Assembly (NCBI GenBank): GCA_021163445.1
Contig: JAGGWR010000327.1
Coordinates: forward strand, 1-34,440
Origin: Candidatus Tharpella aukensis
Lineage (GTDB): Bacteria; Desulfobacterota; Anaeroferrophillalia; Anaeroferrophillales; Tharpellaceae
Direction: 5' to 3'
Length of the DNA: 34,440 bases
Shown: piece by piece, positions 1 through 6,834 of the stretch
Numbering within the stretch: the stretch's first letter is position 1
How the letters are laid out: each line of letters opens with the position of its first letter
Made by a program: the position numbers and the translations under genes
Notes under the pieces: model-generated
Databases searched by the model: none
What the model was told of the DNA's origin: nothing
What the model saw: the letters and a program-made list of their open reading frames with translations, nothing else

Positions 1-49
1 CTTTTTTATATTGTTTTTGCAAACGCTAATGTGTAATATCATCTATGAT

Positions 50-173
50 GGCGTCGTAAAAAGTTCCGATATCCTGCGTTGTTGCGGTTCTCCAGACACT
101 CGACATACTACATGTATGGTCTCGCGCCTGGAGAACCACAACATCTTGTCTATCGAAATTTTTACTTAGCCAT
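50..173 (+). repeat. MITE-like long palindromic repeat, copy 1
   Basis: The core at 56-165 (110 bp) folds on itself almost end to end. The termini GTAAAAAGTTCCGATA (56-71) and TATCGAAATTTTTAC (151-165) are imperfect inverted repeats. Inside them GGTTCTCCAG (86-95) pairs perfectly with CTGGAGAACC (128-137), and the centre carries ACATGT. A second copy with the same core length lies at 23390-23499. It holds no ORF, so if mobile it would depend on a transposase elsewhere. Both copies lie just upstream of a plus-strand gene in the same orientation. Confidence 0.85.
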
Positions 174-187
174 CCCGTGACTTTTTA

Positions 188-213
188 CGAGTTCATCATC
201 TATAATGAACTCG
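188..213 (+). other. Hairpin in the leader of the flavoprotein gene
   Basis: CGAGTTCAT (188-196) and ATGAACTCG (205-213) form a perfect 9-bp stem with an 8-nt loop, ending 29 nt before the chosen start codon at 243. No T-run follows, so it does not look like an intrinsic terminator. It could be an operator or part of a repeat border; the sequence does not decide. Confidence 0.5.
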
Positions 214-242
214 AATTTACAATCTTAACCGGAGTCTTTATT

Positions 243-1622
243 ATGCGGGAAGTTGAGTATCTGATTGTCGGTGTAGGAACTGCCGGTTTGGGAGCCTACA
301 GTCGGATCAGAAGGAAATCTAATAGTCTGCTCCTTATTCAACATGGTCCTTTCGGGACCACCTGCGCCCGGGTTGGCTGCATGCCCAGTAAAATGCTGGT
401 GACGGCAGGCGAACTCGCCTACAGCATTAATCAGGCGAACTATTTTGGGATTGATGGCGGATACAAAGTCGATGGGAAAGAGGTTTTTGCACGCTTGAAA
501 AGAGATCGGACGGAGAAATTTGTCGGCGGAGTCTTAAAAGCCGTTGATAAAATTCCAAAGGAGATAATCATTCGGGGGGAGGCTCGCTTTTCCGCTGAAA
601 ACAGGATTGAGGTAAACGGCGAGGAGATTGTTGCACAAAAGATCATCTTGGCCTGTGGCTCATCACCCTTTATTCCGACCCCATTGCGCCACCTGATCCC
701 CGAACTTGACACCTCAGATACGATTTTTGAGCTTGAAGAACTTCCCGAATCGATCGCCGTCATCGGCCTTGGCGTGATTGCGCTTGAGCTGGGACAGGCC
801 TTTCATCGTCTGGGAGTGCGCACAACCCTTTTTGGTCACAGCGGCCGGATTGGCCCCTTTACCCTCCCGGAAATGCAAAGCGATTGTCTCAAGGTCTTAA
901 GTAAAGAGCTTGATATTGTTCCGGCCGGAAAATTTACTGCGGCCCGAAAAGAGGGCTCTCAATTTTTGCTTGAATTTACAACCGGAGCCGGAGAAACGCT
1001 AGTCAGGAAGTTTGAACGGGTGGTTGTCGCCTCGGGCAGGCGCTCGAATGTTCTGAATATGGAGATCGCCAAATCAGGTCTCAAGCTTGATGACAGAGGA
1101 GTTCCGGTTTACAATCTGCAAACAATGCAATGCGGTAATGCGCCCATATACCTTGCTGGCGATGCCAACGAAGATCTGCCGCTCTGGCATGAGGCCTACG
1201 CCGAGGGGCGTATCGCCGGAGACAACGCTCTTCTTTTTCCAGAAAGCAAGCCGGTTAAACGACTTGTGCCGTTGGGCATCTATTTCTCCGATCCCCAGAT
1301 TGCGATGGTTGGTAAAAAATATTCGGAGCTTGATCCGAGCAAAATAGTTATTGGCAGGGCCTCGGTTGCCAACGGCCCTCGACACAAGATCTATAATGTG
1401 CGGGATGGTCAACTCTCAGTTTTTGCCAAAAAAGAGAGTGGCATGATATTAGGAGCTGAGATATTCGGCAAAGGCGCGGAGCATTTCGCCCACTATCTAA
1501 GCCTTGCAATCACCCACAAGATGACGCTGCAAAATGTACTGGAAGCCCCTTTCTACCATCCCTGCCTAGAAGAGGTTATGAAGGCATCATTAAACCAGGC
1601 GCTGTTTCAGCTGGCAAAGTGA
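243..1622 (+). CDS. Dihydrolipoamide dehydrogenase-like pyridine nucleotide-disulfide oxidoreductase
   Basis: FAD- and NAD(P)-dependent class I disulfide oxidoreductase, 459 aa, the usual length for dihydrolipoyl dehydrogenases. It has an N-terminal FAD fold (VGVGTAGLGA, about residues 10-19), the redox disulfide TCARVGC (Cys41/Cys46), a second nucleotide-binding fold (VIGLGVIALELG, near residue 175) and a C-terminal HPCLEE active-site base motif. The start is set at the ATG preceded by GGAG with 8-nt spacing; the open frame extends to a GTG at 177 but lacks a good ribosome site there. No 2-oxoacid dehydrogenase or lipoyl-domain gene is adjacent, so the substrate is uncertain. The GTTCARVGCMPSK form resembles the stand-alone Lpd3-type branch. 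It converges on the Fe-S gene with 8 bp between stop codons. Confidence 0.88.
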   Translation: MREVEYLIVGVGTAGLGAYSRIRRKSNSLLLIQHGPFGTTCARVGCMPSKMLVTAGELAYSINQANYFGIDGGYKVDGKEVFARLKRDRTEKFVGGVLKAVDKIPKEIIIRGEARFSAENRIEVNGEEIVAQKIILACGSSPFIPTPLRHLIPELDTSDTIFELEELPESIAVIGLGVIALELGQAFHRLGVRTTLFGHSGRIGPFTLPEMQSDCLKVLSKELDIVPAGKFTAARKEGSQFLLEFTTGAGETLVRKFERVVVASGRRSNVLNMEIAKSGLKLDDRGVPVYNLQTMQCGNAPIYLAGDANEDLPLWHEAYAEGRIAGDNALLFPESKPVKRLVPLGIYFSDPQIAMVGKKYSELDPSKIVIGRASVANGPRHKIYNVRDGQLSVFAKKESGMILGAEIFGKGAEHFAHYLSLAITHKMTLQNVLEAPFYHPCLEEVMKASLNQALFQLAK

Positions 1623-1630
1623 ATCAGGCA

Positions 1631-2794
1631 CTATTTAAGTAGATGAGTCTGCCCGGTTCTTATTGCATCAATGACTAATTTGCCGGTCACTTTTAATTTT
1701 CCCAATGTTCCTTTCTTTTTTGCCATTATTATGTCGTAAAGTTCTTCTCTGGTTTGCGGTGGTCTGGTTTCGACCGACTTTTTTTGCAGAGAGATGGCTT
1801 TTGTCGGGCACGTCGGTACGCATACGCCGCAACCGATACAGCGGTTTAAGTCAATTGAGGCGGGCTCCTTTTTTTCGGGTACACTTACCGCTACGACCTG
1901 GCATCGCTTTTCACAAAGACCACAGCCGTTGCATAGCTTACTATCTATTACAGCATAAAAATTTGCAGCCCAAAAATCCACTGGTTTAGGCAGGTTTTTA
2001 TGCATAGCGAGCATTCCGCAGCAGCACCCGCAACATGAGCAGATAAACTCGGCTTTTTGCGTATTTGACGGTTGAAGGACTAACCCCTGTTTTTGATTTT
2101 GTTCAAGAATTGAGATAGCCTCATCCCGTGTAATTTCTCTTCCGATGTTCTGGCGCAGGACGGCTTGGGCCATATTGCCGGCGGCCAGGCAGGTTTCCTC
2201 CCGATCTGTGACTTGACAAGGCTCTCCCGCCAAGCTCTTTTTTTGGCGGCAGATACATGCAAAGATGGCAAAAGGTGCTTCAGCTTGCTGCATGAGCACC
2301 TCCACCTCGTCGAATGTACTTATGTTGTGCTGAGGTTGAATACTTTCAGCAATGGGGATGGTTCGCATCTGCGGAAGTTCTGTGCTTAAAAATTCCACCC
2401 CAAATTTTTTAGTTGAGGTGTATTTGTTGAAATCCTTAATAAACTCAGGGGTAAGTTTTCCAAGTTGGTATTCGTACATTCCTACAACCAGAGGGGCATT
2501 ACAATAAAGTTTATTGTTCTCAGTGATTTTTAATTCAATTCCCCCTTTTTTTTCAATGCAGTCAAGTATATCTTCGAGTTTTTCTGCTGAATTGACTATC
2601 TGTCCGGCTCTTCTAAATATCGTTTCAAGCGATTCAAACTTGAAGGTCAAACAGGTGCTTATCTCAGCCTCCAGCGGGGTAAAGATATGCTGTAAAATTC
2701 TTATTTCAGAACCTGATTTTGTCGCCGGAAAACCTACGGCCTGGTTATCTAAATGACGCTGAAGATTGATGTAAACAGTCTCATTTTTTGTCAC
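1631..2794 (-). CDS. Cys-rich 4Fe-4S dicluster ferredoxin-domain protein
   Basis: Soluble iron-sulfur protein of 387 aa. The C-terminal third holds two classical [4Fe-4S] motifs, CNGCGLCEKRC and CIGCGVCVPTCP, as in bacterial ferredoxins. The central part has further Cys clusters (CICRQKKSLAGEPC, and CSCCGCCCGML) that could bind another cluster or metal. The N-terminal third is not recognised. No signal peptide or membrane segment is visible, so it is likely a cytoplasmic electron carrier or an Fe-S subunit of a redox enzyme. The start is GTG at 2794 with GGAG about 8 nt upstream. It is the last gene of a tight minus-strand run that begins with a membrane polyferredoxin, which suggests a shared electron-transfer role. 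The partner is unknown. Confidence 0.82.
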   Translation of the reverse strand: MTKNETVYINLQRHLDNQAVGFPATKSGSEIRILQHIFTPLEAEISTCLTFKFESLETIFRRAGQIVNSAEKLEDILDCIEKKGGIELKITENNKLYCNAPLVVGMYEYQLGKLTPEFIKDFNKYTSTKKFGVEFLSTELPQMRTIPIAESIQPQHNISTFDEVEVLMQQAEAPFAIFACICRQKKSLAGEPCQVTDREETCLAAGNMAQAVLRQNIGREITRDEAISILEQNQKQGLVLQPSNTQKAEFICSCCGCCCGMLAMHKNLPKPVDFWAANFYAVIDSKLCNGCGLCEKRCQVVAVSVPEKKEPASIDLNRCIGCGVCVPTCPTKAISLQKKSVETRPPQTREELYDIIMAKKKGTLGKLKVTGKLVIDAIRTGQTHLLK

Positions 2795-2822
2795 CTTGTA
2801 TCTCCTGTTCTCTGACAGCCTT

Positions 2823-3047
2823 CTAGGAAATTATTTTCTTTACGACAGCGATATTTTGAGTGCCATATTTTACGGTCATGCCGTCGCGAATTTTTCGGCG
2901 TTTACGGGTTTCGATTTCGCCATTTACGGTTACTAATTGATCTTCAATAACCATCTTAGCCTGGCCCCCGGTATCACAGAGGCCGCTTGCTTTGAGGAGT
3001 TTATTGAGCTCGATATATTCGTCTGAAATTGGAAAATTTTGATCCAT
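2823..3047 (-). CDS. Small stand-alone S4-domain RNA-binding protein (YbcJ-like)
   Basis: 74 aa and essentially a single S4 fold. The stretch LNKLLKASGLCDTGGQAK followed by VTVNGEIETRKRRKIRDG is the typical S4 helix-hairpin with basic RNA-contacting residues. Such mini-S4 proteins bind structured RNA, often rRNA; the exact role is not known. It lies 32 nt downstream of the RluA-type synthase and 28 nt upstream of the ferredoxin gene on the same strand, so it is probably co-transcribed. The synthase next door has no S4 domain of its own. Confidence 0.85.
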   Translation of the reverse strand: MDQNFPISDEYIELNKLLKASGLCDTGGQAKMVIEDQLVTVNGEIETRKRRKIRDGMTVKYGTQNIAVVKKIIS

Positions 3048-3079
3048 CTCTTTTCTACCTTTACGATTAACGATAGTAA

Positions 3080-3787
3080 CTAACGATTTAGAAGTGAGTT
3101 AAAATAAACCGGAATCGGTGCCTCAAAGCTCATCTTCTCTTTGGTGTGGGGATGTGAAATTGATATGGAGGCGGCATGCAGTGTAAGTCTTTTGATACCT
3201 TTTTCCTTTGTTCCATATATTTTATCGCCAGCGACAGGACAACCTTTTTCCGAAAAATGCACCCGGATCTGATTTTTTCTGCCGGTCAGCAACTCAATTT
3301 CAAGCAGACTGAATCTGTTTGATTCCCTTAGAATTTTATATCTGGTTTTAGCCAGTTTGCCTTTCTTGGGATTATCAACGGAATACATCTTGTGAGCTTT
3401 GTTTTCGACAATATATGAAGTAATTATTCCCTCTTTTTTCGGCAGCGTTCCATGGACAACGGCAAGGTATCTTTTCGTAAAATTAGACCACTCTTCCTGA
3501 AGATAAAACTTGGCTTTTTCATTTTTCGCAAAAACAATAACGCCGGAAGTGTCTCTGTCCAGGCGATGGACGATAAATATTCGCTTTCTTGATTTTGGGT
3601 TTCCTTTGCGCACATAGTCAGTTAGGAGATAGTAAGCTGTATTCTCTCTGATTTTATCAGTACTCACGGTTAGAAGGCCGCTGATCTTATCGACAACCAG
3701 AATATCGCGATCTTCATAGAGAACAGAGATTCCTCTGGGTTGAAATTTTTTTGGCGGAACTTTAAAATTTTTCTGACTTTCCTGCAT
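3080..3787 (-). CDS. RluA-family pseudouridine synthase
   Basis: Converts specific uridines in rRNA or tRNA to pseudouridine. The hallmark HRLDRDTSG is at about residues 74-82, with catalytic Asp77. The later RKNQIRVHF and P-x-AGD-x-xYG segments also match the family. The start is placed at the ATG at 3787 (235 aa), preceded by AGGT about 10 nt upstream; the frame stays open to a TTG at 3829, which has poor ribosome-site support. It lacks the N-terminal S4 domain found in RluC/RluD-type enzymes, and a separate S4 protein follows directly. The target nucleotide cannot be assigned. Confidence 0.87.
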   Translation of the reverse strand: MQESQKNFKVPPKKFQPRGISVLYEDRDILVVDKISGLLTVSTDKIRENTAYYLLTDYVRKGNPKSRKRIFIVHRLDRDTSGVIVFAKNEKAKFYLQEEWSNFTKRYLAVVHGTLPKKEGIITSYIVENKAHKMYSVDNPKKGKLAKTRYKILRESNRFSLLEIELLTGRKNQIRVHFSEKGCPVAGDKIYGTKEKGIKRLTLHAASISISHPHTKEKMSFEAPIPVYFNSLLNR

Positions 3788-3846
3788 AAAATATTTACCT
3801 GTTTGGGTGGCCGTCGGATTTGCTTCCAATCTGCATCAGTGACGGT

Positions 3847-4944
3847 TTAGCGTTTATCCATCATTTGCTGCATCAGTATTCTTTTTCTACGATTGTCCAG
3901 ATGGCCAATAAATTTATTTAAATCCTGAATCTTAGGAATATTAATAAGGTCGTTTTCAACCATATAATTCAGATAGTCCGTTTTTGATATACCATTTTGC
4001 CAATTTCCCGTTTTCCGAGCCAGAAAAGCTCCACCGGAAAAGATGAAAACGACAACAAAACAGGCCATGACGGGTTTTAAGCTGAATTTTTTGCTGGGTG
4101 AAGAGAGATCTAGCGCTCCCTTTTCAGGGCAGGTATCGACACATTTCCCACAGGCAAAACACTCGTCGGAGAGGACATTTCTGGTTTTACTGACCTTGAT
4201 GGATGATGGGCAGACTGTGTCACATCTTCCGCATGATGTGCAAACTTTCTCATTGCGTCTTACTTTGAAAGGGCTCAAGAAGCTCAATAATCCGAGAAAA
4301 GCACCATAAGGACATAAATATCGGCACCAGAAGTTGCGGATGAAAACCGAAAGTATAATAAGGGAAAAGATTGTGATTGTTGCCGTCATCGTAATGTCAG
4401 AAAAAAATATGAGCATTTTAATGTCGGCAAGAATATTATATGAGCTGTAGAGAAACTGCTTGATCACAAACTTGTTCATTTTAAAAAAGATCGAATAAAT
4501 AAAGAAAATCAGCAGGCCGTATTTGATAAGGCGAAGTGGGTAATCAATAAATTTGTTGACCCGCAAACCTCGCTTAAAAATCTTCAGATGTATTTTGACC
4601 AATATTTCTGATAAAAAACCGATCGGACAGACATAGCTGCAGAAACTTTTCTTGATCAGGAGGGAAAGAACCGAGATAAACAGAAAAATCAAAAGTCCCG
4701 AAGGGTGAACGTCGTTTATGATCCTTGTCTGAAAAAAATATTTCAGGCTGATAAGCGCACTGATCGGCAGAAAACCTTCGACTCCTGGAGGTCTGTCAAT
4801 CTCAGGGATAACCCCGATTTCAAGTTGAGCCGTAAAATTGTAAAACTTGTAACCAATAACAATGACAGTGATAAGAAAAATCACTTGGATAAAGTTTCTC
4901 GTACAACCAAATTTGGTTGTATTGAAGTTCCACTTTTTTATCAT
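3847..4944 (-). CDS. NapH/CcoG-like membrane polyferredoxin (4Fe-4S binding protein)
   Basis: Integral membrane iron-sulfur protein, 365 aa. Several hydrophobic segments (near residues 17-36, 80-100, 138-155, 170-200, and one close to the C-terminus) surround two CxxxCP motifs (CSYVCPIG, CRYLCPYG) typical of NapH/NosR/CcoG relatives. Two [4Fe-4S] motifs follow (CTSCGRCDTVCPSS, CFACGKCVDTCPEKG). It probably passes electrons between the quinone pool and a cytoplasmic or periplasmic partner. No nitrate, nitrous-oxide or cytochrome-oxidase genes are nearby, so the pathway is open. The start ATG lies 1 nt after the stop of the hydrolase remnant, with only a weak ribosome site. It heads the minus-strand run that includes rluA-type, S4 and ferredoxin genes. 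Confidence 0.86.
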   Translation of the reverse strand: MIKKWNFNTTKFGCTRNFIQVIFLITVIVIGYKFYNFTAQLEIGVIPEIDRPPGVEGFLPISALISLKYFFQTRIINDVHPSGLLIFLFISVLSLLIKKSFCSYVCPIGFLSEILVKIHLKIFKRGLRVNKFIDYPLRLIKYGLLIFFIYSIFFKMNKFVIKQFLYSSYNILADIKMLIFFSDITMTATITIFSLIILSVFIRNFWCRYLCPYGAFLGLLSFLSPFKVRRNEKVCTSCGRCDTVCPSSIKVSKTRNVLSDECFACGKCVDTCPEKGALDLSSPSKKFSLKPVMACFVVVFIFSGGAFLARKTGNWQNGISKTDYLNYMVENDLINIPKIQDLNKFIGHLDNRRKRILMQQMMDKR

Positions 4945-4945
4945 C

Positions 4946-5215
4946 TTAAAAATGTCCGAACTTTATTAATGATAGCGTATGTTCAATTGCGTAACAATTC
5001 TTCATGATGAATGGATGGGTTGCGTGGATAACAATAAAATCCTTCATGCCTTTTATTGTTGCACTTTCCAGCGCAACCTTACCGTCATCAACGCCAGGGA
5101 TAATTGGAGATAAAATAGGATTGATTGATCTGTCTCCGGTGATGATGCCCAAATCATAATCTACATCTCCTATTATTTCAGCACCTTCAGTTTCAATGGC
5201 GATTTTGTATCCACT
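4946..5215 (-). pseudogene. C-terminal remnant of an alpha/beta hydrolase (esterase/lipase type)
   Basis: The open frame bounded by TGA near 5215 and TAA at 4946 encodes only the last part of a bacterial esterase/lipase-like alpha/beta hydrolase. It includes YDLGIITGDRSINPILSP, then DDGKV, then HATHPFIMKN (the region of the catalytic His) and a final short hydrophobic helix. The nucleophile elbow (GxSxG) and everything before it are absent, and no ATG lies in the 5' part of the frame. It looks like a decayed gene whose front was deleted next to the DUF805 gene. A short expressed peptide from the TTG at 5152 (68 aa) is possible but unlikely. Confidence 0.72.
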
Positions 5216-5230
5216 TCATTCGTTGTTCGA

Positions 5231-5584
5231 TTACGCCATTGCTGGTTTCGGGTTCGGGCCATAGATATTTTCATCATTTTTACCTTCCTGGATCATAAAA
5301 ATGAATAAAACTATTGCGCCAATAAAGGGGATTATGCCGATTAGAAGCCACCAGCCGGGTCGTCCGGTATCGTGCAGCCTGCGGATGGAGACGGCTATGC
5401 TGGGTACCAGTACCGCAAGGCTGTATAATGTGCCGATTATACCGGGACTGCCCAATATCCACTCGACAATGCCAAGCACAAATGTAATAATTACATTAAA
5501 TAGAAGAAACATCCAGTATTCCTTCCGTCTGGCCCGACCAGAGAAGACAGCATATTTCTTTAAAACCTCTATGTACCATTCCAT
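5231..5584 (-). CDS. DUF805 family inner-membrane protein (YhaH-like)
   Basis: 117 aa membrane protein of the DUF805 family, of unknown function. The signature is visible: W-Y near the start, FSGRARRKEYWMF (about residues 15-27), then hydrophobic segments and SIRRLHDTGRPGWW followed by another membrane span. The ATG has a strong ribosome site (AAGGAG, 6-7 nt spacing). It is a single-domain protein of normal length, transcribed toward the hydrolase remnant. No functional partner is evident. Confidence 0.92.
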   Translation of the reverse strand: MEWYIEVLKKYAVFSGRARRKEYWMFLLFNVIITFVLGIVEWILGSPGIIGTLYSLAVLVPSIAVSIRRLHDTGRPGWWLLIGIIPFIGAIVLFIFMIQEGKNDENIYGPNPKPAMA

Positions 5585-5657
5585 CTCTTTCTCCTTTTAT
5601 TTCAATACACCATTGATTGATATTTGAAATGAATTCATGTATTACGTTGTGTTCAAC

Positions 5658-5764
5658 TCGTAAAAAGTTCCATAACCGTCATTCCGGCGAAATCCGGTAT
5701 CCAGAAGTTGGAGCCCAACTTTTGTCGAAATGATGAATCAAGGCAATTGTGGACTTCTTACGAC
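5658..5764. repeat. Palindromic intergenic repeat with TCGTAAAAAGTTCC-type termini
   Basis: The ends TCGTAAAAAGTTCC (5658-5671) and GGACTTCTTACGAC (5751-5764) are imperfect inverted repeats. The interior has CCGG-CGAAAT-CCGG and the hairpin AAGTTGG-AGC-CCAACTT (5705-5721) followed by TTTT. The termini match those of the 110-bp repeats at 56 and 23390 but the interior is unrelated. The GTCATTCCGGCGAAA segment resembles a repeat common in Deltaproteobacteria (recalled, not searched). Length is 107 bp with no ORF. Confidence 0.65.
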
Positions 5765-5799
5765 ACAATCATATCTACTTCTGCTGTATATATGATTGT
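5765..5799. other. Perfect 10-bp inverted repeat upstream of the AAA ATPase gene
   Basis: ACAATCATAT (5765-5774) and ATATGATTGT (5790-5799) form a perfect inverted repeat around a 15-nt spacer, about 134 bp before the ATPase start. There is no T-run. It could be a binding site for a dimeric regulator of the ATPase/VWA genes or an AT-rich cruciform. The rest of 5800-5932 shows nothing further that can be supported. Confidence 0.4.
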
Positions 5800-5932
5800 T
5801 GAGACTAATGTCAATAATTGGAAAACGTAAGTCGCCGGAAGAAGTTGCCGAGGTTCGGTGTTGCGATTTGTTGGATGATATGGGCCTTTGAGAAGGTTGA
5901 AAAAATGGTAAGTTTGCCACGGGGGATAAAAT

Positions 5933-6745
5933 ATGTTGGAAATGAAACCGTTAACTGATTATCTATTAACTGAAGAGCCTTACTATTTGCCGGTGGCGGA
6001 TGAGATTAAGCTTTTTGACGCAGCTTGCAGTGAACGTTTGCCGGTGATGCTGAAAGGGCCGACCGGTTGCGGTAAGACGAGGTTTGTTGAATATATGGCC
6101 TGGTGTTTAGGGCGGCCGTTGGTGACCGTTTCATGTCATGAGGATCTTTTCGCCGCTGATTTAGTCGGGCGTTATCTTTTGACCGGTGATGAGACCGTTT
6201 GGATGGATGGGCCGTTGACTCAAGCTGTGCGGGGTGGCGCTATCTGTTATCTCGATGAGGTGGTCGAAGCACGTAAGGATACGACCGTGGTTATCCATCC
6301 GCTGGCTGATGATCGGCGGGTTTTGCCGATTGATAAACGGGGCGAAGTCGTCAAGGCTCATCCCGATTTTCAGTTGGTGATCTCCTACAATCCCGGCTAC
6401 CAGTCGGTCTTGAAAGATCTTAAGCAGAGTACCCGGCAGCGTTTTATCGCCTTAGAATTTGATTATCCGGAAGCCGCAGCCGAAAGTGCGATTGTCGCTC
6501 AGGAGAGTGGTGTCGGTTCTGATGAAGCGATTCGTCTGGTTCATCTCGCCGGTAAAATTCGCCAAATTCGTGAGCAGGGTTTAGCCGAGGGGGCCGGTAC
6601 CCGGCTTTTGATTTATGCCGGTCAGTTAATTCGGCAAGGCATTGATCCGGCTCGGGCGTGTAAAGCAGCGATTGCTCAGCCCTTGACCGACGATCCCGGT
6701 TTGCAGGAGACGTTGGATGAGATTATTTCCGATATTTTTGTTTAG
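5933..6745 (+). CDS. AAA ATPase of the CbbQ/NirQ/NorQ (MoxR-related) family
   Basis: 270 aa, single AAA+ domain, the usual CbbQ/NorQ length. Walker A is GPTGCGKT (residues 42-49) and Walker B is AICYLDEV (about 103-110). Later sensor residues and QSTRQRF (arginine region) are also present. These ATPases work with a VWA-domain partner (CbbO/NorD) to remodel or insert metal into client enzymes such as Rubisco or nitric oxide reductase. Such a partner is encoded just downstream. No Rubisco or norCB gene lies in this window, so the client is unknown. The start ATG follows GGGGGAT with good spacing. Confidence 0.9.
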   Translation: MLEMKPLTDYLLTEEPYYLPVADEIKLFDAACSERLPVMLKGPTGCGKTRFVEYMAWCLGRPLVTVSCHEDLFAADLVGRYLLTGDETVWMDGPLTQAVRGGAICYLDEVVEARKDTTVVIHPLADDRRVLPIDKRGEVVKAHPDFQLVISYNPGYQSVLKDLKQSTRQRFIALEFDYPEAAAESAIVAQESGVGSDEAIRLVHLAGKIRQIREQGLAEGAGTRLLIYAGQLIRQGIDPARACKAAIAQPLTDDPGLQETLDEIISDIFV

Positions 6746-6834
6746 ATGGCGGAGTTAAGTTATAGAGGGTAGCGGCGCAACTTTATAGTAATCAAGCCGA
6801 ATATTTACAATTTACCATAAATTATTATTTATCC

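Noticed and set aside
177-242. Upstream GTG extension of the flavoprotein gene
   Set aside because: The extension lies over the hairpin leader with no ribosome site, and the FAD-binding fold begins naturally just after the ATG at 243.
1705-1989. 94-aa open frame opposite the Fe-S protein gene
   Set aside because: A shadow of the Cys-rich coding frame with no recognisable family features.
5231-5584. Phage or transposon gene near the repeats
   Set aside because: The only gene here is DUF805; no transposase, integrase or phage gene is found in the window.
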